Source: Maea johnstoni
Taxonomy: Eukaryota; Annelida; Polychaeta; Spionida; Magelonidae
DNA: 64,000 nt
Assembly (NCBI GenBank): GCA_963942565.1
Contig: OZ012685.1
Span: 6,090,523-6,154,522, forward strand
Reading direction: 5' to 3'
Shown here: positions 21,320 to 34,500 of the stretch, in pieces
How positions within the stretch are numbered: position 1 is the stretch's first letter
Layout: every line of letters begins with the position of its first letter
The notes under the pieces: generated by a model
Told to the model about the DNA's origin: nothing
Database searches by the model: none
Seen by the model: the letters and a program-made list of their open reading frames with translations, nothing else
Program-made: the position numbers and the translations under genes

Positions 21320-22340
21320 GAAAGATTTGACTAAACACTGGAAGCAAAATGGCTTAAAAAGTTATAGGATTTGCTTCTGGACTATTATACCAATTAGCTA
21401 TATACATGTAATTGACAAAGACCCACAGCAGGGCCCAGAGTTCATCATTGATTTACCAAAACATAAAAATCTCATCTGGAATTCAGCTTTGAGAGCAGTT
21501 CAGTCTTTCCAGAAGATTTACACCTTTCATTTCCCTTAGGCCTCCTTGAATCAGCCGTTATGGTACAATCAAGACATGAATATACAAATCGTAAAAAAGG
21601 GACAGAAAATGTTTAGGAATCATATCTGACATCGTGGATCAAAATTGCCACTATAAGACCAATGAGCAATAAGAAATGGATTTTAATATAGAATTAAAAT
21701 TTATTGATTATGCAAGTTTGATCAGAGCAATTCGACAGGAAAAGTTTGCCACTATTACCTGGGCAGATCATGGTAAAAATCCATGGTATCAAGAATTCGT
21801 GAAAAGCATATTATCTGATTCGAAAAACCATCAAGCTATTAAAGAAATTTTAATGAGGAAAATGACACCAAGAAAACAGCAATAACATATTGGCAAAATG
21901 ATTTTCTGTCCAGGGAAATAGAGGGTGACTGGGGATAATTATATATAATCTAACACACGTGCATCCGCGATGTTGGTCTTGAAGTGTTCCAATATAAGAT
22001 ACTGCACAGGAAATAGAAAACCTAAGCAATTTGAAATCCAAAACTCTGACCTATGTGACTATTGTGACCGATAATCTGAAAGCATCTTACATTTATTTTG
22101 TAAATGTGATACATCTTCTCTGTTACATGGCTACACGTCGTGGACTGTCTAAACTGACAGGGTTAAAATTTGGTCTACCTGACAGACAACCAAATACTGT
22201 TTTTTTTACTAAATCCCTGATTTTCAGAAAAAAACAAGGAAACCCCTTTGTTACAACTGATATCAGTTCTGATAAAAAAAATTCATCTAAGAACAATATA
22301 TGGCCAGTGCACAAACAGTTTGCCTTTCTTTAGAGGTTTC
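21320..22340 (+). mobile_element. Decayed LINE, 3' part of reverse-transcriptase ORF (L1/Tx1-like)
   Basis: Short frames in order on the + strand recall the C-terminal part of L1/Tx1-type ORF2: 'PLWYNQDMNI' at about 21557, then 'MDFNIELKFIDYASLIRAIR' (21676), then the linker-type 'FQYKILHR' and a zinc-knuckle-like 'NSDLCDYCD-SESILHLFCKC' region (about 21985-22115). The frame changes between blocks and several stops intervene, so the copy is dead. No poly-A tail or target duplication was defined. The upstream RT and endonuclease parts are missing or unrecognisable. Assignment rests on remembered family patterns, not a search. Confidence 0.65.
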
Positions 22341-24529
22341 GAACCCAAAAATGGTCAAAGATAGACGAAATTATGCATTGTCTGCATACGGAGTAAAAAG
22401 GAGACAAAGAACTATATTATTTGTACTTGTTTTCATGTTTCATGTTGAATAAAAAGCAAATGCACAGGATATGTCTGATTGCATCTCTGAACACAAGAGT
22501 CATCAAATATAATTGAAAATATCACTGATTAGTATTTTTTTTTTCAAAATTGTACTTTTTATGAAGTTATTTCATATGTGTCCGACCAGGTGTACGCTCT
22601 AGAACGCACATTGACTACATAAAAGAATATGCAGGATAATTTCACAAAACACAACTCTTCGTAAAGGCAAAACGCATTAGGATCGCTAGTTATTGTAACT
22701 TCACATATGATAATTCAATCACAGTAAAAGAAACACATGTTCACATGAACATGTTTTTTTTAAATTTCTGCAAAATGCACGTGTTCTTTTATTTTCATTC
22801 TGTATCATAATATCAATCAATATTATATTACAAGTACAATACATACACACGAGTAGCAGCCAACATTGCAAAGTTCGTGATGATAGATAAGGTTACGTCA
22901 ATATCCTGTTGTAGGAAGATGATTGTAATACTTGTGATAAAAATGTTAATATCCTGACAACATTTGTATTGGAATGCGAAGATTATGTGTTTGATACAAA
23001 AATTGAATAAGTTATGTACTGCATTTGTTGTTGATTATGACATACATTTAGATTCCATTCCAGTATGTATTTTGCAATATGCATACATTTTGAGAGAGAA
23101 AACGCGAATAAGGATGAGTTGGGTGAAACTCAATCTCTATATGTTTTGTAAATCATTGTTATGATATGATAATCTTGAATAATTATCACTGTTCATTGGT
23201 GAACGAATATTAAAATGTGGACGTTCCAAATGTGAAAAAGATAACTTGAATTTTCCCAGGGTGGCTGAAAGGCTATTGTGGTGATATCTTATGATGAAAG
23301 TGTCAACGGTCGGACATTTGAAAGATAGTATGTGAACAGCAACACAACCTAATCCTTCGCGTTTTTTCTTAAAAAAAAATAGATACTAGTATGTATTTTT
23401 TCTTTCCGTGCGTAACTTATTACTAGTATTCACTCTAATTTTTAGAAAGTGTTCACCAGGCACAAACATGTTTAGCTATTTTACTCTTCTTCCCTGGACA
23501 CTGCATTTAACTAGAGAAACGATACCAATGAAAATGTTTTGAATTTTAGAAATGAGGTTAGTGCAATGTGGCAGGATTCGAGTATTTTTTATTATTATGT
23601 TTAACCCATTTAGCTCCATAACAGACACTGGGAAATGACTTTTGACGTACCGGTTTGATAACGAACAGCTACTAGAGGCCTGTTCGTGGGGAAATCGAGA
23701 ATTTAGTTCTTGAAATCGTCGACAGATGGGTACATTTTCCAGCATGAGCTTTAGGAAGGTTTGACATTTACTCAGTGTTTTCATAAATTCTCACAGCTTG
23801 GAATGGTACACAGGTAGTCCATATATAAAATCTATATGAAATTTCTGACCAAAACAATTTCTTTTAGTGCCAGACTCATTTGGGGATTGATGAATGTAGA
23901 ATAAAATTACTACCTTACAAATCAAGAACGTATTGTTCATTTACTGTCATGTTGACAATAAGTGCTACTGCTATTGCATTGTCATCTTTATACTGATTCT
24001 GTTTTGTCATCAGAGGTGTGATATTGTGATGTAATTCTACTGTGGTGCCTAAAACCATTCAAGCTTTAAGGTTGTAGGAGTCATTAGAATGTATGATGTT
24101 TTTGATGTTAAATTTGAAATTAAGAATGATTTTACACAATTTTTGGCGGAGAGTTGGTAATATTCTGAATAATATTTCTCACTCAAGTATGTTTGCCTGC
24201 AAAATCTGAAATAAATTGTCAGACTGCTATTTGGCTGCTAAGGTTAATGCCACACTATTATGACAGATGATAAAGATATATTTGTTACTTGGAAGTGTTA
24301 CTCCTCTCATATTGTGATGTATTTGACAATGATGTAATGGTATACTAGTATCACTCTCATATAGTATTGCAATGTACAGTACATGTCGTGTAACTGTCGT
24401 GTTTTGTATCCGATGGGTAAAATTTGACAGATCTAGTCCACTGCAAAATCATGGTTAATGCATATTTTAGGATGTATTCATTCAGATTTTACACGTAGCA
24501 AGAAGGAAATCTCATAACAGAAGACAATA
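22341..24529. other. Intergenic stretch, no gene recognised
   Basis: AT-rich, with only short frames. ACATGTTCA-CA-TGAACATGT (22736-22755) is a palindrome that also resembles paired p53-family half-sites, but one half has a mismatch and the context gives no support. Confidence 0.35.
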
Positions 24530-24545
24530 TAATATGACTAAATGT

Positions 24546-24551
24546 TTTATT
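24546..24551 (-). terminator. Candidate distal poly(A) signal AATAAA
   Basis: Hexamer on the minus strand within GTAAATAAAAC, followed about 20 nt later by a T-rich element. It is the farther of two exact hexamers downstream of the cytohesin stop. Confidence 0.4.
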
Positions 24552-26190
24552 TACACAGGGAAATGTATTTTACAAGTGACCATTGAAGGCATACACAACA
24601 TTGGACATTTCCAAAAATCTCTATCAAAATACAAATAAAATTTTACACAGGTTTGTTCATGGCAAGAATTAGTTCAGCACTGCTTCGTAGTAAGATAATA
24701 GAATTGCACTATGGATGTGAGTCTTTGTCAGGATCAGGATTTTAAAATAAAGTTGTGGGAATTTGCAGTTAAGATTTAATCAGGTTTGTGTATTAACATT
24801 AAAATGACTTAGCATGAGCAATTTAGACTTAATAACAGTAAGATAGTGCTAAGAATTGACCAGAATGCTCTAGTCTTTCAGAAAGCCTACTCAGGTCATG
24901 ATCTTGAACATGCCCATGTTCAGAGAAGAATATCCATATTTGGTTGTGAAGCAGTGAGAACAGGCCATTGGTTGATTGGCTGATACAGGTCACATGATCT
25001 AATTAATATACATGTATAATGTGAGGCATCAGGTGGGTATATGTTACAATGGAGGGTGCCGGCAAGGACCTGTGCACTCAGACACATCTGTGAGAGAAAC
25101 AGCAAGATAAAATGCTACAAAGAAGAATTGTTTTACCCCTGACAATATGCAGCAAAGTAGAATAGGACATCACTTAAAATATCATTTGAATTACTCCCGA
25201 AGAGTGTCATTACAAAATACTATTTTTACAGTTATCAGCATTTTTACAGTTTGGTATTTCAGAAATCCATTTGTCTTTAAAACACAGTTATTCTCTATAT
25301 AATGTCAGGATTACACAATGTAGGTTTTTATAATATTAGAGTTCTTACTTGCCATGATTTCTTTTCACCTAATTTTAACTTCACAAAATTGCAAGTAATA
25401 ACTAAGGTGCTGTGAGATATATACTGACTTATCAATGTTAACCTCTTAGTCTAGAAACTAGGGACAGAGCCAGAGGTGTACTGTGGAACATTAGGTTAAT
25501 AGTCTCACAATTTACAAACAAATCCTGAACAATTCCAGCTACTGCAATATAACCACAACATTATCTCTTAAGATATAGATATATTATCAACCTTCCTTAA
25601 TGGCTACTTGCATTGCCTTTGTTAACTAATGGTGGCATAGGTTCCAGATGATACATAATCACATCATGATCTGATAAAATACACCACTAGCTAAAGAGGG
25701 CAACCTATTACAATCAGGAACTAGATCACAATGGTAGAAGTCGCATTGTGCAAACCTATATAAAGAGGATAAATAAATATAGTATCCCAATATTATTTGC
25801 ACGAAGCTTTAAGATTGTATGTACACCTTTGTTACTAATTCTCATCGATTCATGTCAAAATAGTGAATTGGTCACATGATCTGGTGGAATACATGTTAGC
25901 ATGATTGGAGGTGTGTTGTTTCAAAGCTGAACACTACAGACTTGAAAATGTTCCTTTTTGTTACTTCCATGTCAATATGATAAAAACAAAAATAGATTGG
26001 TCAAAATAAATTAAAATTACAGATCCTAAGTAACCGCAGATTTCGTTTTCTTGACCAGGGGTCAGAATTCGAATTTAAAAAAATCCTAAGTATCTTCAGG
26101 TTTTATATTTGTGAGAAATGTGATTGTAATAGTTTTCCATTATATTTAAAGTTTGAATAAAGTTGAAAAAATCTCCAGCAATGGCTTTCT

Positions 26191-26196
26191 TTTATT
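26191..26196 (-). terminator. Candidate proximal poly(A) signal AATAAA
   Basis: Hexamer on the minus strand within GAAATAAAAG, about 2.25 kb after the cytohesin stop codon. It is the nearer of the two exact hexamers. Confidence 0.3.
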
Positions 26197-26910
26197 TCAA
26201 GTTCCAAGTAACCGGGAGTGATGTGGCTCAAAACTTAAATGGATAGATGGATATGATATGAGAAAATATTTTCCCTCTCACTCACATGGGAAGTTTAGTC
26301 ACTAAGGAAAGTATCAAGCTGCTGGGTGAATTTTAAGTTTATATGTCTTACAATGAAATATGCAATCCCTGAATACCAATGTTCCACTATGTGCTCACAC
26401 CATGAGTGATGGCTATGGTGATCTGAACATGAAGTAATCTGTACAATAGGTGGAAAACTACTGCATGTGACAAAGGAAAAACTCAACTAAAGGACGCTTC
26501 TATATCATACAGTCTTGAGTACCAATTTGAGTTTCAGTCTTGAGTACCTACATTATTCATAAAGCATTCCATTACCAAAATACAGTAAGTCCAATATGTC
26601 ATATATATTTTATGATCATACTTAACATTTGATTAAACAGAAAAATGTGTTCAAATATATTCCATGCATCTTCCACTGTAAACATAATGTACATAACCAT
26701 ATAATACGCACACTGCAAGGTAATAACTTAGATAAGGTAATTTGTAAGATAGCATCACTTCTTGTTGAAGTAATGTACAATAGACTTCCTATTGGAATAA
26801 TGTGAATATCTAACTCCCTGAGGTCCACACGGAAGAATGTTTTCGATGCAGGGGCCCATGTTGGCTTTTAGTATTCAGTATATGGTTAGATATTCACAAT
26901 GAGCACTCAA

Positions 26911-27075
26911 GGCTACCACCATTGCACAACTTCTATAGCCCCTAAGAGTTTGGAATCTACTGGAAATCTTTCAAGCAGATCCCATTGTGGCAGCAGATGT
27001 CTTGGTTACTACAATTGCACGACTTCTAAAGCCGCTATGAGAGAGAAATCTCAAATCTTTCAAGCAGCACCCACT
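26911..27075 (+). repeat. Tandem repeat in the 3' UTR region, 93-bp period
   Basis: 'ggctaccaccattgcacaac' at 26911 matches 'ggttactacaattgcacgac' at 27004. Both are followed by 'ttct-aagccc-tagag' and 'atctttcaagcag'. A second weak tandem pair follows, marked by 'catcattgggggtgtg' at 27222 and 27375. Confidence 0.65.
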
Positions 27076-28224
27076 CGTAGTAGAAGTAGAGCACAACAGT
27101 AGTAAGCTGGCCTGCAGCATACCTGGCAATCGTCTCAAACTGTCTCCATGCCCATGTTATATTGTACAGTGGCTCCCTCTATTAGACTTAATGATCATCT
27201 TGTAAGAATGCTGAGAATACATCATTGGGGGTGTGGTCAAATGCCATTGTAGTAGTCTCAACCTGACTGCCTGCCTCAGTTCATAGCGTATGGTGGCGCT
27301 CTCTATTGGACATATTTGTCATCAAGCAAAAATGACTCAGCCAGGTAAATGCTGGGAAAGCATTGTTGGTTTGAATACATCATTGGGGGTGTGATCTGAT
27401 GGCAGACCTGCCCCTCCCTGTATTCCCCACACAGAGCATCAGTGGAATACCACAACACTGACCCATCAGTCATCTCTCTTCTGGAATACACTACAATAAT
27501 TAGCCCTGTCTCTTACATTAATTGGTATGATTTAATAGTGTTTACTACTCTTCAGATCTTAATAAGATAAAAGTGGACATGATTTGAAATATCTAAAAAA
27601 TAATTACTCCTTCCAATCAAACAAGAGGGAGAAATCAAGGACTGTGTTAGTTCATAAAACTGCATTATAGTTTGAACTGCTTCCTCATTCGGTACACAAG
27701 ACTTTTACTTAAATTCCAAGGATTATAGCTATAAGTCCTTCCCTTTGGGTTAATCTGTAAAATTTTAAGATGACGGGAATAAGCAATCATTTGCCTTTCC
27801 ATGATCTTTCATTTTAATGGAAAAAATAAATGATACAGAAAGTAAAGATTAAACCCTTATTTGATTTAATGTTTAATCAAGGAAAAATATTATCTTCAAA
27901 ATTCTTTCTTTCAAAATTTCTTCTACTTTCTGTCAATTATTTAATTTCACTGTTTCCACATTATCCCATATGCTAAATAAGACCGGCTGGTCACTGTATC
28001 AACCACACATCTAATGACAGTCCTGCTGTGACGAAATATACATTCTGTTCTGTACAGGAAAAATCATCAACACATAACTAGACACTCCCATCCCCCCACC
28101 CCTCCCATCCCAGGCCTGGCGGCTACAAAACATCCATACTGTATACATATCTATAAACATATAGCACTCTAGGTACAATGGTACTTTATACATATAGCCT
28201 CCTAACAGAGGACAATAACTGTCT

Positions 28225-28342
28225 CCAAATCAACAATGATATCAAAATCTATATAAATATTGAAACCCTAGCTGAAATCAACTGCAATATTGACATCAAC
28301 ATTGATAACAATATAGATATTGACATTGACACCAAAATCAAC
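28225..28342 (+). repeat. Imperfect ATTGAC/ATCAAC repeat
   Basis: A run of variants of ATTGA(C/T)AT and ATCAACAT about 115 bp long. The + frame reads as Asn/Asp/Ile-rich protein (28178-28399), a by-product of the repeat. It lies just past the cytohesin stop. Confidence 0.6.
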
Positions 28343-28448
28343 ATGGACGACAGTGGTGGCGTGGGTGGCCCAGGCTTTGGGCACAATAGAAATCTCTAAG
28401 GCTTTATACAAGTTCTGTTAGGAAGCTCTGGTTTTGTTGTAGTGTCCA

Positions 28449-28594
28449 TTACTTGGTGGTCTGTGTGGCTTTTTTCCGCCTTGCATTCAGCATGTCATAA
28501 AAGGGGTGCTCGCTGATGCTGGCTCTAAGGCACTTGATCCAGTCATCTTTCTCATCTGTTGAAGCCGCCGACATTCTGTACACTGTGTGCCGAC
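28449..28594 (-). CDS. CYTH: Cytohesin exon: PH C-terminal helix, basic tail, stop
   Basis: 146 nt encoding (G)[38 protein letters not shown] and RKKATQTTK, then TAA. His355 of Grp1 is kept, but the neighbouring Asn354 is Arg. The basic tail fits the polybasic segment that helps membrane binding and autoinhibition. Confidence 0.95.
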
Positions 28595-31500
28595 CTGAAG
28601 AAAAACAAAGCAAGGTTAATATGGCACCAACATGGACAGATGATTTTCATGTATGTATGTTTATATATATACGTAATCTGAATAAATTTGAACCAACAGA
28701 ACAATATTTAAAAGTCATACAAGGTTCTAAAATTACTACTTGTATCATTTCTTTCCATTACATAGCATTAATACAACCTGAGACAAATCTTAATAGGTAA
28801 CACCTAAAGTTAAAGAAAAAAATCTGTATAATCCGTAGGAAATATATATTAGTAGAAAAATATTTTTCAAATAAAATCACAAGGTGTAGCTAAGTATCTT
28901 AATATGAATAAGTGCCACAGTAGCAAAAGGTATAGATGTATATATATTCCACTGACCTTCCACCATCTTTCCCTCTGAGTCTGTTTTACATGCCTTGATC
29001 ACCTCGTTATTGGTCGTGTAGAGCTCGAAGCAGTTGGGCTTGTGACGGTCCGCAGCCTCGCGAACCTGGATATTCTCTAATGGAATGATGCCCTTGGGTT
29101 CTTTGTCCTGGAGAACAGAAAGTGGACGTTAATACAACCTTGTACCACAATATCAAGTGGACAATAGTAAACCTAAATTATATCCTTATAGACTACACAT
29201 TTGTAGTGCAAAATGTGTAGAAATTTTATCATAGTATGGAGTTTTATCTCAAATACAATTCATTACTTCCAAACAAATAAACGGTGAAAATTATGTGTGA
29301 TCGATATTTTGCTTACCCTATTTTATCAAAATATAACCTTCACACTATGAATCTGAAATATAATTATGTGACCAAAAAGTCACTGCTTTCCATCCTAATC
29401 TTGATTTTAATGTATCTGGGGTGAGGGAAAAATCTTGATTTTCTTGCTAAAAATTGTCATTTTTCTTTAGTTTTGCTTAAACCAATAAAGTAGATACAGC
29501 TTTCTGTCAAAATAAACACCCCATCATACAAGAGGAACCCCCTACACAGAAGTCCTGGGTTCGCCCCTGAACTGATTGACAAATATAAGAGGTAAGACTT
29601 ACTGTAGTGAATTCAAAGTAGTAGAGGCAGTTGTGGTTGAGAATAAACCATCTCCTCTTCCAGTTCCTGTAGTTGCCACCTGAAATGCACAATGTTCCAG
29701 CATGTTGAAATGTTCATCTCAGACATCCTCTCTTACACTTATATTTAGTATCAGAAATTAGTGTGGTTTATTCTAGAGATTTTAGAAACATGCTTTATCA
29801 TTAATAAGATGTAATTTTTTTCTATAAAATATATGCTGAAATAAAAGCTTAGATTTGTCAGTTATAAGCAGAAAGCATTAGTTTTTATAAAGAAAGAGAA
29901 ATCAATCAAGTTTACTATAGCAGTGTGTGATGTTTTATAGGTTTGGTAGCAAGTGCCTGATATGAAAATGGCTAGTAAAAACTACTTCTCCAGACAGAAT
30001 AAAGTTACAGAGATAAAGCACACCTGACAACCTAGACAGAAAGAGGTAACATTTTTAAGGGGAGACCTAGAATCTACTCTCTACCTAGACTAGTATAACC
30101 AGTACCGAGAACCCCAGAAGATACACCAATACAGAAATCCCAGAAAAATCAGACTTGCTTTTCTTTTCAAAAATTCAAGTTTCCATCACTTTTTATATCT
30201 TATTCTTTTAGTGATTCTTATTCTGATGCTTAATTGAGAAATAAGTGTTTTGATGAGACAAAATATATTTTCATCATTTTCCGCTCTCTTTTATGTTTAT
30301 TAAATCTATAGAGCATGTACTTTTTTCCTGTGCATGTGTAATGCTGTGCTTTAAGCAAGCAGAAGTGATAAGCAAAATTACAAGAAAAACTTGTGTAAAA
30401 TAAAATCAAGGGATTGTTCTGGGAGAAAATACAAAACTCTCAAGAAAACATTTTGTAGGAACAACATGAAACAAAAATACATCAAGCACACCAAAAGACA
30501 GGGAAAACAATTGAATATGAGCTAAAAACTGTAATGATATAGTTTTGGGAGTCCAGGCTTCCATACGAGACAACACCAATGTGCACTTTAAGGCAACTTA
30601 CTCAACTTAGACGCCCCTGAAGTGAGGAAAATAAAAATGGCACAAAAATCCTGTTAACACCAATAAATATGGCTTCATTTTGTTACAGTAAAAAACGCAA
30701 CCCAGCGGGCATGCAAGCTTGAAATGTGTAGGATGAGGTATAGGTGGGTGGATGGATGGGTGGATCGATTCAGGGCTTATAAAAATCATTGATGGCTGGA
30801 AAGTGTTTTAGTGTCAATGGGGGCAAATATCAATATAACCAATTACATGGAAACCAATTAAATAATACTGCTTCAAATTGTGGAATGGAAGTGACCTGGT
30901 CATGTACAGATAGAAGCTGAGTGTTGCTTTCCAAAAAGAGCAAAAAGAAAGGGTCCACCAGGTCAAATATTTTCGAAGCAAGAAATCAAAACGTGTAATT
31001 GGGACTTAAAAATTGCAAGTTTGAAATTTATCGTACACTGGAGGAGATTGTTGAGGCAATTTACAGCAATGGGCGCAGAAAAAGAAAATCTTTCTGGGGC
31101 AACATATCTGCATGATATGTTTTAGATAAAGAGACGTTTCACTAATTTTAAAAACAAATACTGCATGATTCTAACTGTGTTCTAAAAAAAAACATAATCA
31201 TACTTGAATATGTATAGTTGATACATTTTGATTAAGACTCTGAAAAAGACTTGACCATGAAGATTGAAAAATTAAAATTATATGTGACACAACGATGTTT
31301 CCTTACATATTAATTGCTTAGTTTTGTTAGGTAGTTAATTATCATTTACCCATTCATGCCTAAAGCCCAACGTGACAAATATGTCAGGACCTCTGTTAAC
31401 TTTGAAAATAGCATAAAAATGATGCATAAACCCATAATGTATTTGAAGGAACATTTAAATCCCCCGTAAAAGAAGAAGTGATATTGAAAAAGAATTGAGT

Positions 31501-34500
31501 GAAGATTATTTCTTCAATGAATAAACATACTATTAATTGACTATTTCTGTTGGATACACACAGGATTAACCCATTCATACCTGGAGATCTCCAAGACATG
31601 TGTTGTCTGGAACTATAATACTTTTGGAAATAAATTCACAAAATATTTGAAAGATAGTTTGGGTTCTGATCAACATTTCTCCTTCCAAATATTTAGAATA
31701 TTTTCTTAAAAGATGCTCGAGTCAAAAAGATATCACCAACATAGTCAGGGCTTTTCTGGACATTATAGGCATGAACATGTGGGCGCTCTGGATGCAAATT
31801 GCTGTAGTTATGTCATTATGTTATTATTGAGCGGGTAGTGGGTCTGAGGTCTGCGGTGACCTCTACTAACCTTGCTTCCAGAGCCAGCCCTCCTTATCGG
31901 GGTTGAAGAAGGTGTGCATCAGATCATTGCCATCATCCTCGGGGATCTTGAAGGGTTCCTTCTTGATACTCTCATACAGACTCTGCAGAACAATAGAGCA
32001 AAACAATGATAAAACAATGCCATGTCAAAATTGTGATAATCAAGTAAGATAAATAGAAAAAAAGAGAGAAGTGTTCACAGAGGAGTATAGATTAGGTAAA
32101 AAAGAATGAACCTGAATATGCAGAGGAACTCAGAATGGTAATTGCACTTGAGATAACTCCCATTGAGTTGTTATTAATCTGGCAACTTATCCGGGCAGCT
32201 CTTACAATGGCTTTCTGGCGAAAATGACCTAGTTTGTTGTGAGCGTTCAATTTCAAAGACCAGCTGCCCTATTACCAAAAGGCAATTAATGGTTTCCTCA
32301 TATGATTCTAAAACATAATAGGCATATCCAGTGCAGGGGGGAATGCCCTCAAACAGATGCCCTCTTTGTACCGGGCCGATAAAAAGCTCTTCATTCTCCA
32401 CAAGAATCGATGGCAGATGCAAGGCATCATGGGTTTCCAGGTGGGTAGCTGGTCATTTATAATATGAGGGTTTGGAAATGAGACATTAATTCCTGATATC
32501 AAAATCCTCTACATTTCAGTGCAGATCTATGTGGTAACATGAAGCATTTAAGGGTATCTTGTCTACTTACGATGAGCAGCTCATCTGGCAGGTTTCCGCC
32601 GTCGTTGATCCCTCGGTTCATGTTGATGAACCTCTCCACGGAGGGTTTCTCCTTTACACTGGGGTTGTGCAGGCTGGTGTTCAGCATGATGATGGCGAAC
32701 GACAACACGTAGCAGGTGTCTGAAACACAGCAAGAAATAATCAACTCTATTGCAAAGACAAGAACTAGCAGGATGACAACATGCAGCAGGCGTCTGAAAC
32801 ACAGCAAGAAATAATCAACTGTGTTGCAAAGATAAATACTAACAGAACTAACAGGCACTTGGGGACAAAAGCACACAATGTAACCGTATGTTTCCATTCT
32901 TTACTACAAAGTAGCAAAGTACAAAGTAGCAAACTGTACACTGCAAGAACTTCACTAGAGAATGGTATGGATGAACTGAAAGCTGCAGTGCAAACAAGGA
33001 GAAAGCAGATGCCAATCTCTGGTCCTCTGATACAGGACAAGGTAAGCCATTTAGCTGGAAATGAACTTGTCATTGAGGATTTTAAAAGCCTAGCAAATGA
33101 TCAAAGAGAGGAATAAGTTGAGATTCAGAACTCTAAGTGGGGAGATAATGTCAGAGTTGCATACCTCTGAGATGTGAAAACCCCCTAATATGAATGTTTT
33201 GACAGGGTTCCAAGTTGCTCACATTTCAGGATTCATTGTTATTCTACTTTTTCAAGAGCCTTTAGAAATTAAAGTTAACCACGATGGGCAAGTGGCATGC
33301 ATGATTAGTTTGCTGACACTTCTGGTTGATTTAAAGTGATGCCCGGCATGTGTGTCTTACCTGTGGACACGAAGACCCCAGAGTTGAGTTCACAGTATCT
33401 CTCAGCGAAGCTCTCCATCATTCTGTCGATCTTCTGAGCTTCTCCCGGCAGGCGGAAACTCCACAGGAATTGCCTGCAACAAACAAACAATACAACTATT
33501 GTCATATCTGCTGGAAACAACTGTCTTAAAATACCAACCAAATTATTTTCATAACTAACAATTCAAGTTCCTTTATTTTATTCTTATATCACCTAAATGA
33601 TGATACCAATCATTTCAAAATGTAAAATATTGCCCTTTATAACTGAATCTCCCAATTTTCTAGCTTGCAGTTTTAAATCAATTAAATCAATCCCACAAAG
33701 TTTACATTAATTCTATGAAGGATTTTATTTCATTAAGAATGCAAAATGAATATTGATTGCTGATCATATACTTTTCTAATGCTTTCTTTTCAAGTCTAAA
33801 TTACCCAACTATAAATAACATTACCATCAGTGTTGAAATGTTTCTAAAGGTGGAGAAAGGCTTGACATTAATATTGCTGTAGTATGAAGAGTTAGGCTTA
33901 TGGCTCTTAACTTCCTGTGTTGCTCACCTGAGGGCCTGCACCAGGATCATATCTGTGAACTCATGCAGGTTGACGAACGCCTTCAGTACCTTGACGTTGA
34001 ACTCGTTCCTGAAGGAAAACAATGCAACAGCAATCACCAACACTGAGCAGAATATACACATAAATTTTTAAGCATAACTAGGTAAGTGGCCAGCAAGGGC
34101 AAGCCTGGGAAGTTTAGTCATTAACATATCCTAGGATTCACCAAATTTTTAATCAGTCAAAGAAATGCTTAGATTTAATACAAATAATTTGCATTTTCAA
34201 TTACAAGAAAGTGAATATCAATTTACAATCCTTCATAATCAATACACAGCATCATGTAAGCGGTTAGTCAATTAATGAACATGGATTATATAATTATAGA
34301 TTCTGATCATTTATCTATGTTGCCTGAAAACGGCAGGTATCATATCATAAGAGGGTATTTTCCAAGGCTAACTCTGAGCCCCCTGTATGTATAGAATAGA
34401 GTGCCTTACCTCTCCCCTAGGTAGTCTCCTATGGCCGTCTTGTTGAGTCCCTCCCCCTTGTAGAGGAACTGTGCCACGTCCTCAGGGGTGTGCTGCAGAA

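Larger units (their letters stand above)
24530..28448 (-). other. CYTH: Probable cytohesin 3' UTR
   Basis: This is the sequence downstream of the cytohesin stop on the minus strand, with no other gene in it. On the minus strand AATAAA occurs at 26196-26191 and at 24551-24546. The distal one is followed by a T-rich stretch suitable for cleavage. The 3' UTR would be about 2.3 or 3.9 kb depending on the site used. The extent is inferred and needs transcript data. Confidence 0.45.

Noticed and set aside
22733-22756. p53-family response element (two half-sites, 4-nt spacer)
   Set aside because: One half-site has a mismatch, the place is intergenic AT-rich DNA, and the match is as well explained by a chance palindrome.
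32499-32897. 132-codon minus frame that includes the Sec7 exon
   Set aside because: It only reads through the introns on both sides of the exon. The spliced exon borders at 32571 and 32719 are clear.
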